Source: Bulleidia extructa W1219 (GTDB taxonomy: Bacteria > Bacillota_I > Bacilli_A > Erysipelotrichales > Erysipelotrichaceae). Taken from it: DNA of 64,000 bases. Each line of letters starts with the position of its first letter. The first letter of the stretch is position 1. The notes under the pieces were generated by a model that was not told the DNA's origin, made no database searches, and saw only the letters and a program-made list of their open reading frames with translations. The stretch is taken from assembly GCF_000177375.1 (NCBI RefSeq), contig NZ_ADFR01000009.1, positions 1-64,000 of the forward strand, given 5' to 3'. This document shows, piece by piece, positions 9,278-17,642 of this stretch. The position numbers and the translations under genes were made by a program.

Positions 9278-9566
9278 CGTCTGTAGTAAATTCCATACTC
9301 ATCGTATCTTGGCATTATATTATCTCTAACAATAATGATTTTCCTAAAGAAATCATCAATTCGTTTTAGAGAGTTTCTTTATCCTATCTTTTAGCAACAT
9401 ACAAAACATAAGCTTTTTCAAAATATGCCAAATACTTTGGAATAGTATTATTTGATATATTTATCTTTTTTCTGAAGCATATTTTATTTGTTGGATAGCT
9501 TAAAAGGATTTGTAAGCGATCCTACTGATGATGATACAAAATCTAGTAAAACTTCTAATACTTTGA
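9278..9566 (-). pseudogene. Degenerate AAA ATPase with DUF4143-type C-terminus
   Basis: Three short frames on the minus strand give consecutive pieces of one known protein family. These are FVSSSVGSLTNPFKLSN, then KKINISNNTIPKYLAYFEKA with YVLYVAKR, then SLKRIDDFFRKIIIVRDN. They match the C-terminal third of ATP-binding proteins with a DUF4143 domain. Stops and frame changes separate the pieces, and a large internal part is missing. The 3' end is cut off at the element-end relic at 9259-9277, and the 5' end abuts the IS3 remnant. It cannot make a functional protein. Confidence 0.65.
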
Positions 9567-9790
9567 AGTGCACCCAATTTCTTGGACACTTTAATTGGCA
9601 GACATGATAAGGCTTGATTTCTTGCCTGACAAGGAGTTAGGCCTTTTAATTTTGTCTGTATTCTTCCAACGTATGGAATTCATATTCATGTCCATAGAGC
9701 ATCTCATTCTTCATCTTTCCAAAGAAGTTCTCCATCACACAGTTGTCTAAGCAGTTTCCTTTGCAAGACATCAATGATGTTTGTAAAGAC
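9567..9790 (-). mobile_element. IS3-family insertion sequence remnant (transposase C-terminus)
   Basis: The minus strand encodes two out-of-frame pieces of an IS3/IS150-type OrfB transposase. They are SCKGNCLDNCVMENFFGKMK with the final catalytic Glu of the DDE triad, and KLKGLTPCQARNQALSCLPI followed by KVSKKLGAL, the typical C-terminal end. One base change near 9660 breaks the frame. The sequence TGCACCCAATTTCTTGGACA at 9569-9588 looks like the right terminal repeat of this IS group. The rest of the element, including OrfA and the first two catalytic aspartates, is absent. Confidence 0.75.
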
Positions 9791-9835
9791 AACATTGAAA
9801 GAGGAAACAATGAGTCACCCTAAGTCTCCTACATC

Positions 9836-9877
9836 AAAAAAGGAGAACTTCTACACTTTAGTGTAAAGAGTCTCCCC
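9836..9877 (-). terminator. Terminator after the surface protein gene
   Basis: A hairpin built from TTTACACT and AGTGTAGAA, flanked by GAGAC and TCTCC arms, is followed by a T run on the minus strand. It is a near copy of the hairpin at 49636-49680 in element A, differing at only a few positions. Confidence 0.65.
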
Positions 9878-9935
9878 CAATTATAACAATGAAAAATATT
9901 CCTATTGTATAATCTTTACTCATTCCTTATTTCTA

Positions 9936-11941
9936 CTATACTTGATTTTTACGTCTATATCCTATTAGTACCAGTAATACTCCTGAGGTGAACATGAACC
10001 ATGTATATTGGAATATGTTATTTCTATCTCCTGTATTTGGCACTCGTGGCTTATTAGATCCCGGATTATTTGGTGTTGGTGTGAAAGGCTTTGTTGAAGT
10101 TTCTTTTTGGCTGATTATTATGAAACCATCTTTCATATTTCCTTTATAAGCCACTTTATATCGCTTTCCACCAATCAAAACACTATTTGAATTTTCTCCA
10201 ACTTCTTTTATTGTATACTTATGTTTTTTCCACCCAGCGTCGCTGATACCGGCAATCCCTTAAATGTTACTGTCCAGTTATTTCTTTTGTTCAACTCTTT
10301 TACATTACCTGTTGCTGTTCCATCTTTATACAGTTCTACTTTGATACTATCTACAGGTGCTTTTATCTTGTTACCATCTGATCCTTTCCAATCTATTGTT
10401 ACTTTGACATCTCTTGTTGGTGGTATCATTGGTGTCCATGGTTTTTCTGGTGTTAGCACTTCTTTCTTATCTGTTACCGTTAATTTATTTCCATTTGTTT
10501 TCACTTCATTTCCATTTGCATTTTTAACTGTAACTTTTCCTTGCTCATCCACCTCAAAAGTAATATCTGTAACTTTTAAGTATCCGTTAGGAGCTACTTC
10601 TTCATGGAATATATAGGTTCCGGCTTTTAACTTAACTGTTTCACTTTGTCCTTCTTTAGATATCCACTCCTTTACCACTTGCCCTTGTTCATCTTTTATT
10701 TGAATTTTGGCTCCCGCGATTTCTTCTGACGCTATGTTTACCTTACTAAAAATCACTTCTTTTTCAACTATTTCCTTAGGTAAAATTGTAAATGTTTGTG
10801 ATTTATCTTTCGGATCTTGATGTAATAACTCTTGTTTCTTATCCGGTTTTCCATCTCCATCCGTATCTATCACATTTCCTAATGAAACAACTTTTTCAAA
10901 TACTACATAAGATTTTCCTGCTTCTAAATTAAGCTTGCCAAAATTTAATATCCATTCACCATTTCCTGTTGCATTCGGTTTTAAATTACTACTATTAACC
11001 AGAGAAACAGGACGCCCCGGATTAACAAGTTTTCCATCTTTTACTTCGTAAATTTCACCTATTACATCATATTCTGCATTTGGATAAAGTCCTTTATATG
11101 TTATCTTATCGGAAACTTCAACTCCACCTTTAGTATCATTTCCCTTTAATGTCGCAATTTCATTTTCAGTTGAAGTTTTTCCCCCGGCTGTTACTGTTGT
11201 CTTTATTTCTCCAACAGGTTGGTCTTTTTTTAATCTACCGGTTACAATAGCTTGATATCCGATTTGACTAGGTTTATAACCACGAAGTTCAAAATCAGCA
11301 GGTACAGTAATATTGTCTACAGCCTCACGCAATAAATATACCGCTTTTCGAGCCTGTTCTGAGTATTTATAAAACCAATATTGGTTACTATCTTTATCAA
11401 CTTTGTAACCATCTGTATAACGCCATATTTCATTTTGAACAACAGTATGGAATTCATTAATTGCATCTTGTTTAGTTGCCCAACCTGATCTTCCAATAAC
11501 ATTTGTAGGATCTTTTAAATAAATATAAATAAGCTTAGATACTTTATTCCAAAGCACGTCATGACTTGTAGAAACGCTACCCGGTAAGTGATTATCTCTA
11601 ACCAGTTTATTAAAACTTTCTTTGTTTAGATTTAATATTTGTTCATATACACCAAAATATTCATCCTTAGCAGCATTGTATCCGGGGTATTTCTTGCTGT
11701 TTGCCATACAAAAACCGAACAGTTCTACCGGAGTATGAGACTCGTCCGATGTAACCATACCTAAACGATTATTGTTACCTGCTGAGTAATATCTACCATC
11801 TGGGGATACCCCTGTGGCATCATTAGGGAATCCACCAGAATTAGTTTTTGAAGATAATTGAATTGTACTTGATATTATCATCAAAAAGATAACCAAAAAC
11901 GAAACTGTGCTTTTAAAAATTTGCTTGCTTCTTTTTTTCAT
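9936..11941 (-). pseudogene. Thioester-domain LPXTG-type surface adhesin, frameshifted
   Basis: A secreted, wall-anchored adhesin read in two frames (10208-11941, then 9936 to about 10240). It has a signal peptide at residues 1-35. The thioester domain has Cys78 in FGFCMANS and Gln169 in VVQNEIW, the pair that forms the internal thioester able to bind host amines. A VaFE/T-Q ester-type repeat (about 230-395, with YVVFEKVV) and SpaA/Cna_B-type repeats (about 400-577) follow. The second frame continues the last Cna_B fold (KKHKYTIKEVGE) and ends with a proline-rich linker, the sortase motif VPNTGD, a membrane helix and a RRKNQV tail. The break lies near 10240. GGAGGAG precedes the ATG. Without a frame repair the protein would be secreted but not anchored. 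Confidence 0.8.
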
Positions 11942-12539
11942 TTCATTACTCCTCCCATATTGAAGCGCAGATCATTTACACCTTAATAATTTCACAGTAA
12001 ATACTCATAATATTTTAGGTCACTTAACTTTATGTAAAAAATATAAACAGATTTTAATTATCATATAAAACCAATCAAAAATGGTTTCAATTTCTTCTAG
12101 TTAACATTTCTAAATTTTTGTCAGCTAAATTATAGCATAAGCTAAAATAAATTGTTGACTGTTTTTACGTACTTTTTATAATATTTATTTTCATATACAA
12201 AATGTAAAGATTGCAATACATATTGCAATTATCTCATCAATCATGCCCTCCTGATGCAATTTGCCGATGGTTACTACTTCAGGTATAATCTACTCTAATC
12301 TCTTAAACAGTTGTTCAAGTTCAATCCGATCACGGATGATTTCTTTAACTGACAGAACATTATCGCTAAGGTGTCAATTAGTGAGCACGTGTCTCTATCT
12401 TCCTTTCCCGTCTGGCAGTCCAAGGAAAACATCATCATAACGGGTGTGCTCGCGGTAAAATTTTTCACTTACCTCTACCTATTTACGGGTACTTTTGAGG
12501 TAGATATCATCCAGTTAACATTTATGTCCAGGAAACTGG
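11942..12539. other. Non-coding stretch with an unrecognised degenerate coding trace
   Basis: The first 300 bases are very AT-rich and probably contain the adhesin promoter. From about 12240 to 12530 the minus strand has short open pieces (EKFYREHTRYDDVFLGLPDG, SVKEIIRDRIELEQLFKRLE) separated by stops. They look like a decayed gene, but I cannot name the family. Confidence 0.3.
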
Positions 12540-12824
12540 ATATACATTAATTCCTCTATCCTCCTTTTTTATCCGCTAGAACCAAATAATGAATATCTTT
12601 AATCACCCTTTCAAAGATCTCAATGTTTTTACTAACAAGTTATTTTACATACTCAAATGTTTCTTTAATGATTTTTGGCTAATTGTAAGTTCCCTAAGGA
12701 CCATATCGGTCTCTTGCAAAGTCAAAGTATTCCCTTCAATTGCATTCAAATTATACGCATATTCCATAGACATTTTATTTTTAAGAATAAGCAAAGTTTT
12801 TTCTCTAGTGTTGTAAGCACTCAA
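12540..12824 (-). pseudogene. Remnant of a Fic-domain protein gene
   Basis: A TTG start with AGGAG upstream opens a frame reading EYAYNLNAIEGNTLTLQETD and MVLRELTISQKSLKKHL. This is the N-terminal SNAIEGNTLT-type region (with its inhibitory-helix-like motif) of Fic/DOC family proteins. After a stop, a shifted frame continues with VIKDIHYLVLADKK and EDRGINVYPV, matching the next part of the same family (HSLVLADRPEDRG). The catalytic HPFxDGNGR core is absent. Fic proteins transfer AMP or other nucleotides onto target proteins. This copy is dead. Confidence 0.65.
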
Positions 12825-12835
12825 TTTATCACTCC

Positions 12836-13240
12836 TTAATATATCTCATAAATAAGTTCTGAATCCGGTTGGAAATTATCATCAAATTTTACTAAAAAAT
12901 ATAATTCTCCAGCAGGAGATTCACCGACATGGTATCCGAAAGCAAATGCGTTATAGCAACCACTGGCATCAAATAAGATATCTGTGAGAGATATTGTTTC
13001 GGTATTTTCGCTATGGAATGTATCTTCGATAATCCGATGTGCTTTTTTATCTAATTCATTCAGTTTGGTAGCAAGCTTTTCCATAAAGTGACATGGAATG
13101 GAATGGATATCTTCTTCACAATATCCGCTGAAGTTAAACTGTAATTCTTGTTCAAATTTATGTCCTATAAAATAAATACCACTGCTACGAGAGTCCCAAT
13201 ATTTTCCATTCCACAGAGCAAGTAATTCTTCTTTTTTCAT
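12836..13240 (-). CDS. Hypothetical protein, possibly immunity-like
   Basis: A small acidic protein of 134 residues with no signal peptide or membrane helix. It starts MKKEELLALWNGKYWDSRSS and ends LVKFDDNFQPDSELIYEIY. I do not recognise a named domain. Its size, acidity and position next to an Imm26-like gene would fit an immunity or DUF2004-type protein, but this is a guess. An AGGTGAG ribosome binding site precedes the ATG, and 30 bases separate it from the upstream gene, so the two are probably cotranscribed. Its stop overlaps the ribosome binding site of the decayed Fic gene. Confidence 0.5.
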   Translation of the reverse strand: MKKEELLALWNGKYWDSRSSGIYFIGHKFEQELQFNFSGYCEEDIHSIPCHFMEKLATKLNELDKKAHRIIEDTFHSENTETISLTDILFDASGCYNAFAFGYHVGESPAGELYFLVKFDDNFQPDSELIYEIY

Positions 13241-13270
13241 AACTCACCTTCCGTCTTATAAAAACCAGTG

Positions 13271-13825
13271 CTATTCGTATTTCGTGACATCATACCCCAA
13301 TTCTCTCAATGCATCTACCTGCTTTCTTTGATGTTCGACAGTGCCACAAGCACAGTTAATATTTGAATAAATATAACTTTCCGGCCAATTATCGTACACA
13401 TTGTCCAAAAATCTGGGAATGCTCTCGTACATGGGCAAGATATTTGAAAGAAAGCCTTTTTTTAGACACTGTATATATTCATCTTTAGTGATTAATGTTG
13501 AACACCCGTTTTTGTCAGATGCATTGCATCTCTCAAGAGAAGCTTTAATGTCCCAAGGAGTGAAATAAATTAAGTAGGAAGGTGTGCTCCAACGCTCGGA
13601 ATCTTTTTTATCCGGAGACGGTAAAATTTTTCCCCAGAATCCTCTTTTTACTGCAAAGGAGCCTGTAGAAATATATAGACGATATGGTGTTTTTTCGAAT
13701 GTTTCGTGACAAATTTCTTTGTCTGTTCGTTCAAATATACCGTATACATCGTGTGATAAGAGACGAGCGTAGTAAGGTATTTGTGCGGGTATCTTATAGA
13801 TTGCGCCAAGTTCATATCTTGCCAT
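13271..13825 (-). CDS. Imm26-like immunity protein
   Basis: A soluble protein of 184 residues beginning MARYELGAIYKIPAQIPYYA, followed by a beta-strand pattern LLSHDVYGIFE. This opening resembles the Imm26 family, whose members start with a Gly-Asp-[IV]-[FY]-x-[IV]-P strand and protect cells against polymorphic or contact-dependent toxins. The C-terminal half contains several cysteines (NINCACGTVEH) of unknown role. I chose the ATG at 13825 because AGGAGG lies 5 bases upstream. A longer upstream extension lacks such a site. No polymorphic toxin gene is seen next to it, so it may be an orphan immunity gene. The family call rests on the N-terminal pattern only. Confidence 0.5.
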   Translation of the reverse strand: MARYELGAIYKIPAQIPYYARLLSHDVYGIFERTDKEICHETFEKTPYRLYISTGSFAVKRGFWGKILPSPDKKDSERWSTPSYLIYFTPWDIKASLERCNASDKNGCSTLITKDEYIQCLKKGFLSNILPMYESIPRFLDNVYDNWPESYIYSNINCACGTVEHQRKQVDALRELGYDVTKYE

Positions 13826-13919
13826 TTTTTCCTCCTGTTTTCTATTTTCACTTTTTGAATGCAACCACTCATAGTCTGAACATAAATATTTTCTCTTTCA
13901 CACTTTCTGAACCTATCAT

Positions 13920-14479
13920 TTATAAAATCTCTGCATATTTTCTGATTTCATCTTCAATGCCAAGAATCTTGCTGTATTTAATAAGATTTCTGATATTTTT
14001 ATCTTGATTCTTAAAATATCCGGTCATTGCATTAATAAATATCTGCTCATCAATTGATTTCCTTCCCAAAATAATATCACAGATACATCTTTCCATGTTA
14101 TAGCATTTAACAGAAGCACCAAGCGGTGTTTTTTTATTAATAGCTCCTAAATGAAAAAATCTCTCTTTATATAATGCACCTTGATGTTAGGAAATTTACG
14201 TTTGATATGCCCTGCATTATACCCTTGTGGAACACTGATATGAAAAACATTAGGTGTTCTGTCACTAAATCCAAGAAGATACAAAGCTGTATGAAAAGAG
14301 AAGACAACTTGCTCATTATTAAGTGATATAGCAGCAAAATCATCATCTACGGCATCTTTTTTCTTGTAGACGCCATTTTTAACTCTCTCCAGTTCACCTT
14401 TTTGGGCAAGTGAAGCTAAGACATGCCTTTTGATACCTATTCTTTCTGCCTGTTTATTTGTAATAATATTATTTTCCAA
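13920..14479 (-). pseudogene. AbiEi-family antitoxin, frameshifted and without AbiEii
   Basis: The first frame (14147-14479) has the AbiEi N-terminal winged-helix domain: TNKQAERIGIKRHVLASLA, then VKNGVYKK and FHTALYLLGFSDRTP. The second frame (13920 to about 14150) continues with LGAINKKTPLGASVKCYNME, RCICDIILGRK and DKNIRNLIKYSKILG, which is the family's C-terminal part. Adding one T to the T6 run at 14144-14149 would join them as RDFFHLGAIN. AbiEi proteins repress their own operon and neutralise the nucleotidyltransferase toxin AbiEii in an abortive-infection system. No AbiEii gene follows, so this is at best a solitary antitoxin. The start is a TTG without a clear ribosome binding site. 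Confidence 0.7.
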
Positions 14480-14576
14480 AATCTATATGTTTATCAACAT
14501 CAAGTTTGGACAATAATGCTATCGTCTCCACATGGATGAACTTTACAAAATACGCAAAAACTATGGAATTTATATG

Positions 14577-14609
14577 GGTAAGGAGATGGAGCGATAGCCA
14601 TCTCCTTAT
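14577..14609. terminator. Hairpin after the TIR gene
   Basis: AAGGAGATGG and CCATCTCCTT form a perfect 10-bp stem with an 8-base loop, just past the TIR stop codon. The T-rich tract lies on the plus-strand side, so its use as a terminator for the minus-strand operon is not certain. Confidence 0.5.
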
Positions 14610-14614
14610 TGTTT

Positions 14615-15193
14615 TTAATGTCTTTCTAGTGCAGCTCCATTTAGCCAGCTCTTTAGAGAAGCATATCTACTACTATCGCCTTGATCTATAACCCAGAACT
14701 CATAAGTACTCTTTCCACTTATTTTTTCATATTCTATGTATGGATAAAGACCTAAATATTCAAGACCTTTAAAAGTACTAGATTCTTCCATTACTGGCAG
14801 TATACATGATTTTCCATTTAACATGCCATCTGCTAACCCCAATTCCCATGGACACCATTTTGAATTAACAATATTTCTAGTGGCGATATAAGATAAGCCT
14901 TTACAATTAGATATTCTATTTTTAATAACATTAGCCGTCTTAGGCGATACATTATTTCTATCCAAATTTTTGTCATCTATCCAATCTACATATACAGAAT
15001 AACCTGCATTGTTAAATAAATCAATTAGTGTTAGTATCAGTTTTTTATCTAAAAAACTATGTGATATAAACAAGTCATATGATTCTTTTTTTGAAAAAAC
15101 CATGTAATTTTCATTTAAAATCCTTGTTTCCGATGCATTACTAATGTCTCTTTTTATAGATTCTCTTCTTAAAAATTCATTTGTTAAAATCAT
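14615..15193 (-). CDS. TIR-domain protein of a TIR-caspase immune operon
   Basis: A protein of 192 residues with a short N-terminal extension and a TIR domain from about residue 38. The TIR features are the first strand YDLFISHSFLDK, the box VYVDWIDD, and the catalytic-glutamate region SKWCPWELGLADG (Glu117). Bacterial TIR proteins with this glutamate cleave NAD+ or make cyclic ADP-ribose-type signals on phage infection. It is the last gene of the operon and follows the caspase-like gene by 11 bases. It has a strong AGGAGG. In type IV Thoeris, as I recall it, a TIR enzyme makes a nucleotide that switches on a caspase-like protease. This protein or the upstream ThsB-like one could supply the signal, or this one could be a second NAD-depleting effector. 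Confidence 0.8.
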   Translation of the reverse strand: MILTNEFLRRESIKRDISNASETRILNENYMVFSKKESYDLFISHSFLDKKLILTLIDLFNNAGYSVYVDWIDDKNLDRNNVSPKTANVIKNRISNCKGLSYIATRNIVNSKWCPWELGLADGMLNGKSCILPVMEESSTFKGLEYLGLYPYIEYEKISGKSTYEFWVIDQGDSSRYASLKSWLNGAALERH

Positions 15194-15204
15194 ATATATT
15201 CCTC

Positions 15205-16182
15205 CTAGAATCTTTTATCTTTTGACAATTTCCAATAATGCAATCCTAAAGGAGTCAACCTGCATGACTTACTATTCATTGCCGCAAAATACATATGTTC
15301 CTCATCGACTGGTTCAATCAAACCAACACTCTCATACAGTTGTAGTTCTTTAAATTTATTAATATTTTCATCTTTTGCATATGGTTCCTTAATTTCAATT
15401 TCATACTCTGGATTATTAGTAAATTCAAAAGATGGGTCTAAAGAATATTCACTATCAGGATTTTGAAAATAATCACTTAACTTCCTTAAAACTTCAATAG
15501 GAACTTTAGGTTTTATTTTTCTAATCGGAAGAAATCTGGATATATTTGTTTTAAAAAGAGGTCGTTGTTCCCATGCTCCCAACGATTGATCAACAAATGA
15601 ATATAAACTTGCTGGTGTGATATTTCCGCCAACATCAGCGGCTCCACCCAACAATCCCTGAATTAACAATTCAGTAAATACTCCATGGCCAGTAATTCCA
15701 TTTTCTACAGCGTATTGATCTCTACTGCTGGCAGTCATAATTGTCACACCTTCGCCTAATACTGTTTCATTTGATGAAATGACTCCCAACTCTCCAAATT
15801 TGCCAGAAAAACAGCAATCCAATATGACAACTTTGTTTTTACTTTTTGACTGTTTTAATAAAGCCAAGATATCCGACATTGATACTCCCATATCTCTGCC
15901 TTTAAAATCAGGTGTAACTATCTTCCCCGTAACTTCATCTGTTCCATGACCTGAAAAGTAAAACAATGAGATATCAGAATCACCTTCACAAAAAAGAGCA
16001 TTTAGCAGATCCAAAAGCTCATCCTTTGTCTGTATATTTGGAGCAAACTTAACTTCAAAATTCGGAGAGCCATCTCCATTTGTTTCAAGTAAGTTTTTTA
16101 TTTCTTCTGCATCATTTACACATCCATTTAAAGGGCAACTCGGATAATCATCAATACCAACAACAAGTGCTTTTCTACTCAT
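15205..16182 (-). CDS. Caspase-like (C14) protease of a TIR-caspase immune operon
   Basis: A 325-residue protein with an N-terminal caspase/metacaspase domain (about 1-215). The catalytic His79 is in FYFSGHG, and the nucleophile is in VVILDCCFSG (Cys124, or its neighbour Cys123). It begins KALVVGIDDYPSCPLNGCVN with DAEEI, the usual C14 opening. After the protease, residues 230-325 form a separate domain, ending in a winged-helix-like pattern with SCRLTPLGLHYWKL. This domain is a candidate sensor or ligand-binding module. The gene lies between two TIR genes in one operon. In TIR-caspase immunity the protease is silent until it binds the TIR-made nucleotide, then degrades host proteins and stops phage spread. 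This specific function is inferred from gene order. Confidence 0.8.
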   Translation of the reverse strand: MSRKALVVGIDDYPSCPLNGCVNDAEEIKNLLETNGDGSPNFEVKFAPNIQTKDELLDLLNALFCEGDSDISLFYFSGHGTDEVTGKIVTPDFKGRDMGVSMSDILALLKQSKSKNKVVILDCCFSGKFGELGVISSNETVLGEGVTIMTASSRDQYAVENGITGHGVFTELLIQGLLGGAADVGGNITPASLYSFVDQSLGAWEQRPLFKTNISRFLPIRKIKPKVPIEVLRKLSDYFQNPDSEYSLDPSFEFTNNPEYEIEIKEPYAKDENINKFKELQLYESVGLIEPVDEEHMYFAAMNSKSCRLTPLGLHYWKLSKDKRF

Positions 16183-16200
16183 CCTAAAACCTCTCTTTCA

Positions 16201-16578
16201 TTATATATTATCAATCCACTTTGAAATGTTTGACCATGTCCAATCCATTAGTCTAATATATCCGCATTCACTTGGAATGGTAACTCCAGAGTGACTATCA
16301 TTTCCGTATATTCCAACAATTGGAATATTTTCATCTTTTGCACACTTCATTTCCCAAATTTGTCCATCTGCATTTTTTGTGTTCTTTGTGACTATTGATA
16401 TCACACCGTCACAGCCTTTTATTCTTGTTCTACAATTTGTTTTCCACTGTGAATCCCATGGTTTTTTAACTGACATATCCACAAATTCAAAGGGGCTATT
16501 TTCATTTTTCGCTTGTCCTTTTAAAAAATCTCTTAAATGTTCATCCTCAATTGCAAAACTAATAAAAATTCTTTTCAT
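16201..16578 (-). CDS. ThsB-like TIR protein (DUF1863/MTH538 type)
   Basis: A single-domain protein of 125 residues. It starts KRIFISFAIEDEHLRDFL, then FEFVDMSVKKPWD, then TRIKGCDGVISIVTKNT and GQIWEMKCAKDENIPIVGI. This is the TIR-like DUF1863 family, which includes ThsB of Thoeris systems. Glu76 in IWEMKCA is at the position of the catalytic glutamate. ThsB proteins sense phage infection and convert NAD+ into a cyclic ADP-ribose isomer that activates the effector. Here the effector would be the adjacent caspase-like protease. AGGAGG overlaps the end of the regulator gene, and the caspase-like gene begins 18 bases downstream, so tight coupling is likely. Which of the two TIR proteins is the signal-maker needs testing. 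Confidence 0.75.
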   Translation of the reverse strand: MKRIFISFAIEDEHLRDFLKGQAKNENSPFEFVDMSVKKPWDSQWKTNCRTRIKGCDGVISIVTKNTKNADGQIWEMKCAKDENIPIVGIYGNDSHSGVTIPSECGYIRLMDWTWSNISKWIDNI

Positions 16579-16580
16579 AA

Positions 16581-16799
16581 TTATTTGACCTCCTTAATGT
16601 CATTAATTTCTATAATATCTTCAATATTACATTCTAAGGTGTTACAAATTCTAAGCAAAACATCTGTGGTAACATTTTGTCCATTCTTTATCTTATAAAA
16701 TGTACTTTTACTGATATTTGCCTTCTCCATCAATTCATTATTAGTCATATCCAAATCTATAAGTTTTTTAAACAACTTCTTATAACTGAAAGTTCTCAT
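16581..16799 (-). CDS. Xre-family repressor heading the TIR-caspase operon
   Basis: A 72-residue helix-turn-helix protein of the Cro/CI (Xre) type: FKKLIDLDMTNNELMEKANI, then SKSTFYKIKNGQNV, then LLRICNTLECNIEDI. It is a stand-alone DNA-binding domain similar to YozG/XRE small regulators. The ATG at 16799 was chosen because GGAGG lies just upstream. It sits at the head of the operon and abuts the ThsB-like gene, with the ribosome binding site of that gene overlapping its stop. It most likely autoregulates the operon. A dedicated repressor is not a standard part of Thoeris systems and may keep the protease pathway low in uninfected cells. Confidence 0.8.
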   Translation of the reverse strand: MRTFSYKKLFKKLIDLDMTNNELMEKANISKSTFYKIKNGQNVTTDVLLRICNTLECNIEDIIEINDIKEVK

Positions 16800-16896
16800 C
16801 CTTTTTCCTCCATTCATCAAAATATAGAGTAATAATATTATATCATATTTTTTCTGTTTTTACATCAATATATTCTCTTTTCCAATACTATCGTAT

Positions 16897-16934
16897 GTAA
16901 AAAGAGCCGGTGCAGTCCTAAGACCACACCGACC
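16897..16934 (-). terminator. Terminator at the end of the ICE transfer operon
   Basis: On the minus strand GTCGGTGTGGTC and GACTGCACCGGC form a stem with one mismatch pair and a 4-base TTAG loop, followed by CTCTTTTTAC. It lies directly after the SSB-like gene and separates the ICE operon from the TIR-caspase operon. Confidence 0.8.
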
Positions 16935-16940
16935 ATATAT

Positions 16941-17600
16941 TTATCTCTCAGCCTCTCTGTTTGCTTCTTTCTTTTCTTTAGGCTTTTCCTTATCTCCAGC
17001 CTGATATTTCTTGATAGCTTCAAGCACAGATTCTTTCTTTTCTTCCTGTCCTTTCATCTGCTCTTTTGCCTTTAACAATTTTGAAGAAAGTATCCTTACA
17101 CTACTATGTTCCTTTCCATTGTCGTCAATGGAAGTTCTGATTTGACCAAAGAGCTTCACAAAATCTCCCTGCTTAAAGTCCTTGGGAATATCACTCTTTT
17201 CTCCATAAGCGGAGCAATTATGATACACCTTATTACCCTCATCATCTTTGGATACTACGGAGAAATTTACCACCTTAAAGGCTTCTCCACTCTTATTTTC
17301 TCTTTCAATGACATCGACCTTGCCTACAATATTTCCGACAATATTGATAAGATTATCCTTTTCTTCCTGAACATAAGGCAGGTCTTTTATCTGTCCCTGT
17401 TCCCTTAAATCCTCAATCATATAGTCAAATTCCTCATGCAGTAAATTAAGGCTGTCATTATCCATATAGGCATCGTATAGCTTATCTAAAGCACTTTCAT
17501 CGTTGATACCTTTTTCCATGCTGATAACCGCCTTAACAAAGTTCTTGTGATTATCATTTACCATATCCTCAATTTTATCTCTCATTGTTTTGTAATCCAT
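16941..17600 (-). CDS. SSB-like ICE protein (OB-fold)
   Basis: A protein of 219 residues. The first 95 residues are helical and acidic. Residues about 100-170 resemble a single-strand-binding OB fold (IVGNIVGKVDVIERENKSGE, then FSVVSKDDEGNKVYHNCSAY). A charged, lysine-rich tail follows. The related small protein at 37899-38210 has the same INCAAYGEKAEKAKDFEKGD pattern, here NCSAYGEKSDIPKDFKQGD. It probably binds single-stranded DNA produced during ICE transfer or replication. The ATG at 17600 follows AGGAG. It is the last gene of the long minus-strand ICE operon, 42 bases after the giant helicase gene. The exact family name is uncertain. Confidence 0.65.
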   Translation of the reverse strand: MDYKTMRDKIEDMVNDNHKNFVKAVISMEKGINDESALDKLYDAYMDNDSLNLLHEEFDYMIEDLREQGQIKDLPYVQEEKDNLINIVGNIVGKVDVIERENKSGEAFKVVNFSVVSKDDEGNKVYHNCSAYGEKSDIPKDFKQGDFVKLFGQIRTSIDDNGKEHSSVRILSSKLLKAKEQMKGQEEKKESVLEAIKKYQAGDKEKPKEKKEANREAER

Positions 17601-17642
17601 ATTTTTATCTCCTTTCATGGTAAAAGGGAGCTTTTCGCTCCC

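Noticed and set aside
9508-9522. TGTAAGCGATCC-like sequence as a second cre site
   Set aside because: It lies in the degraded ATPase gene with no downstream gene to control.
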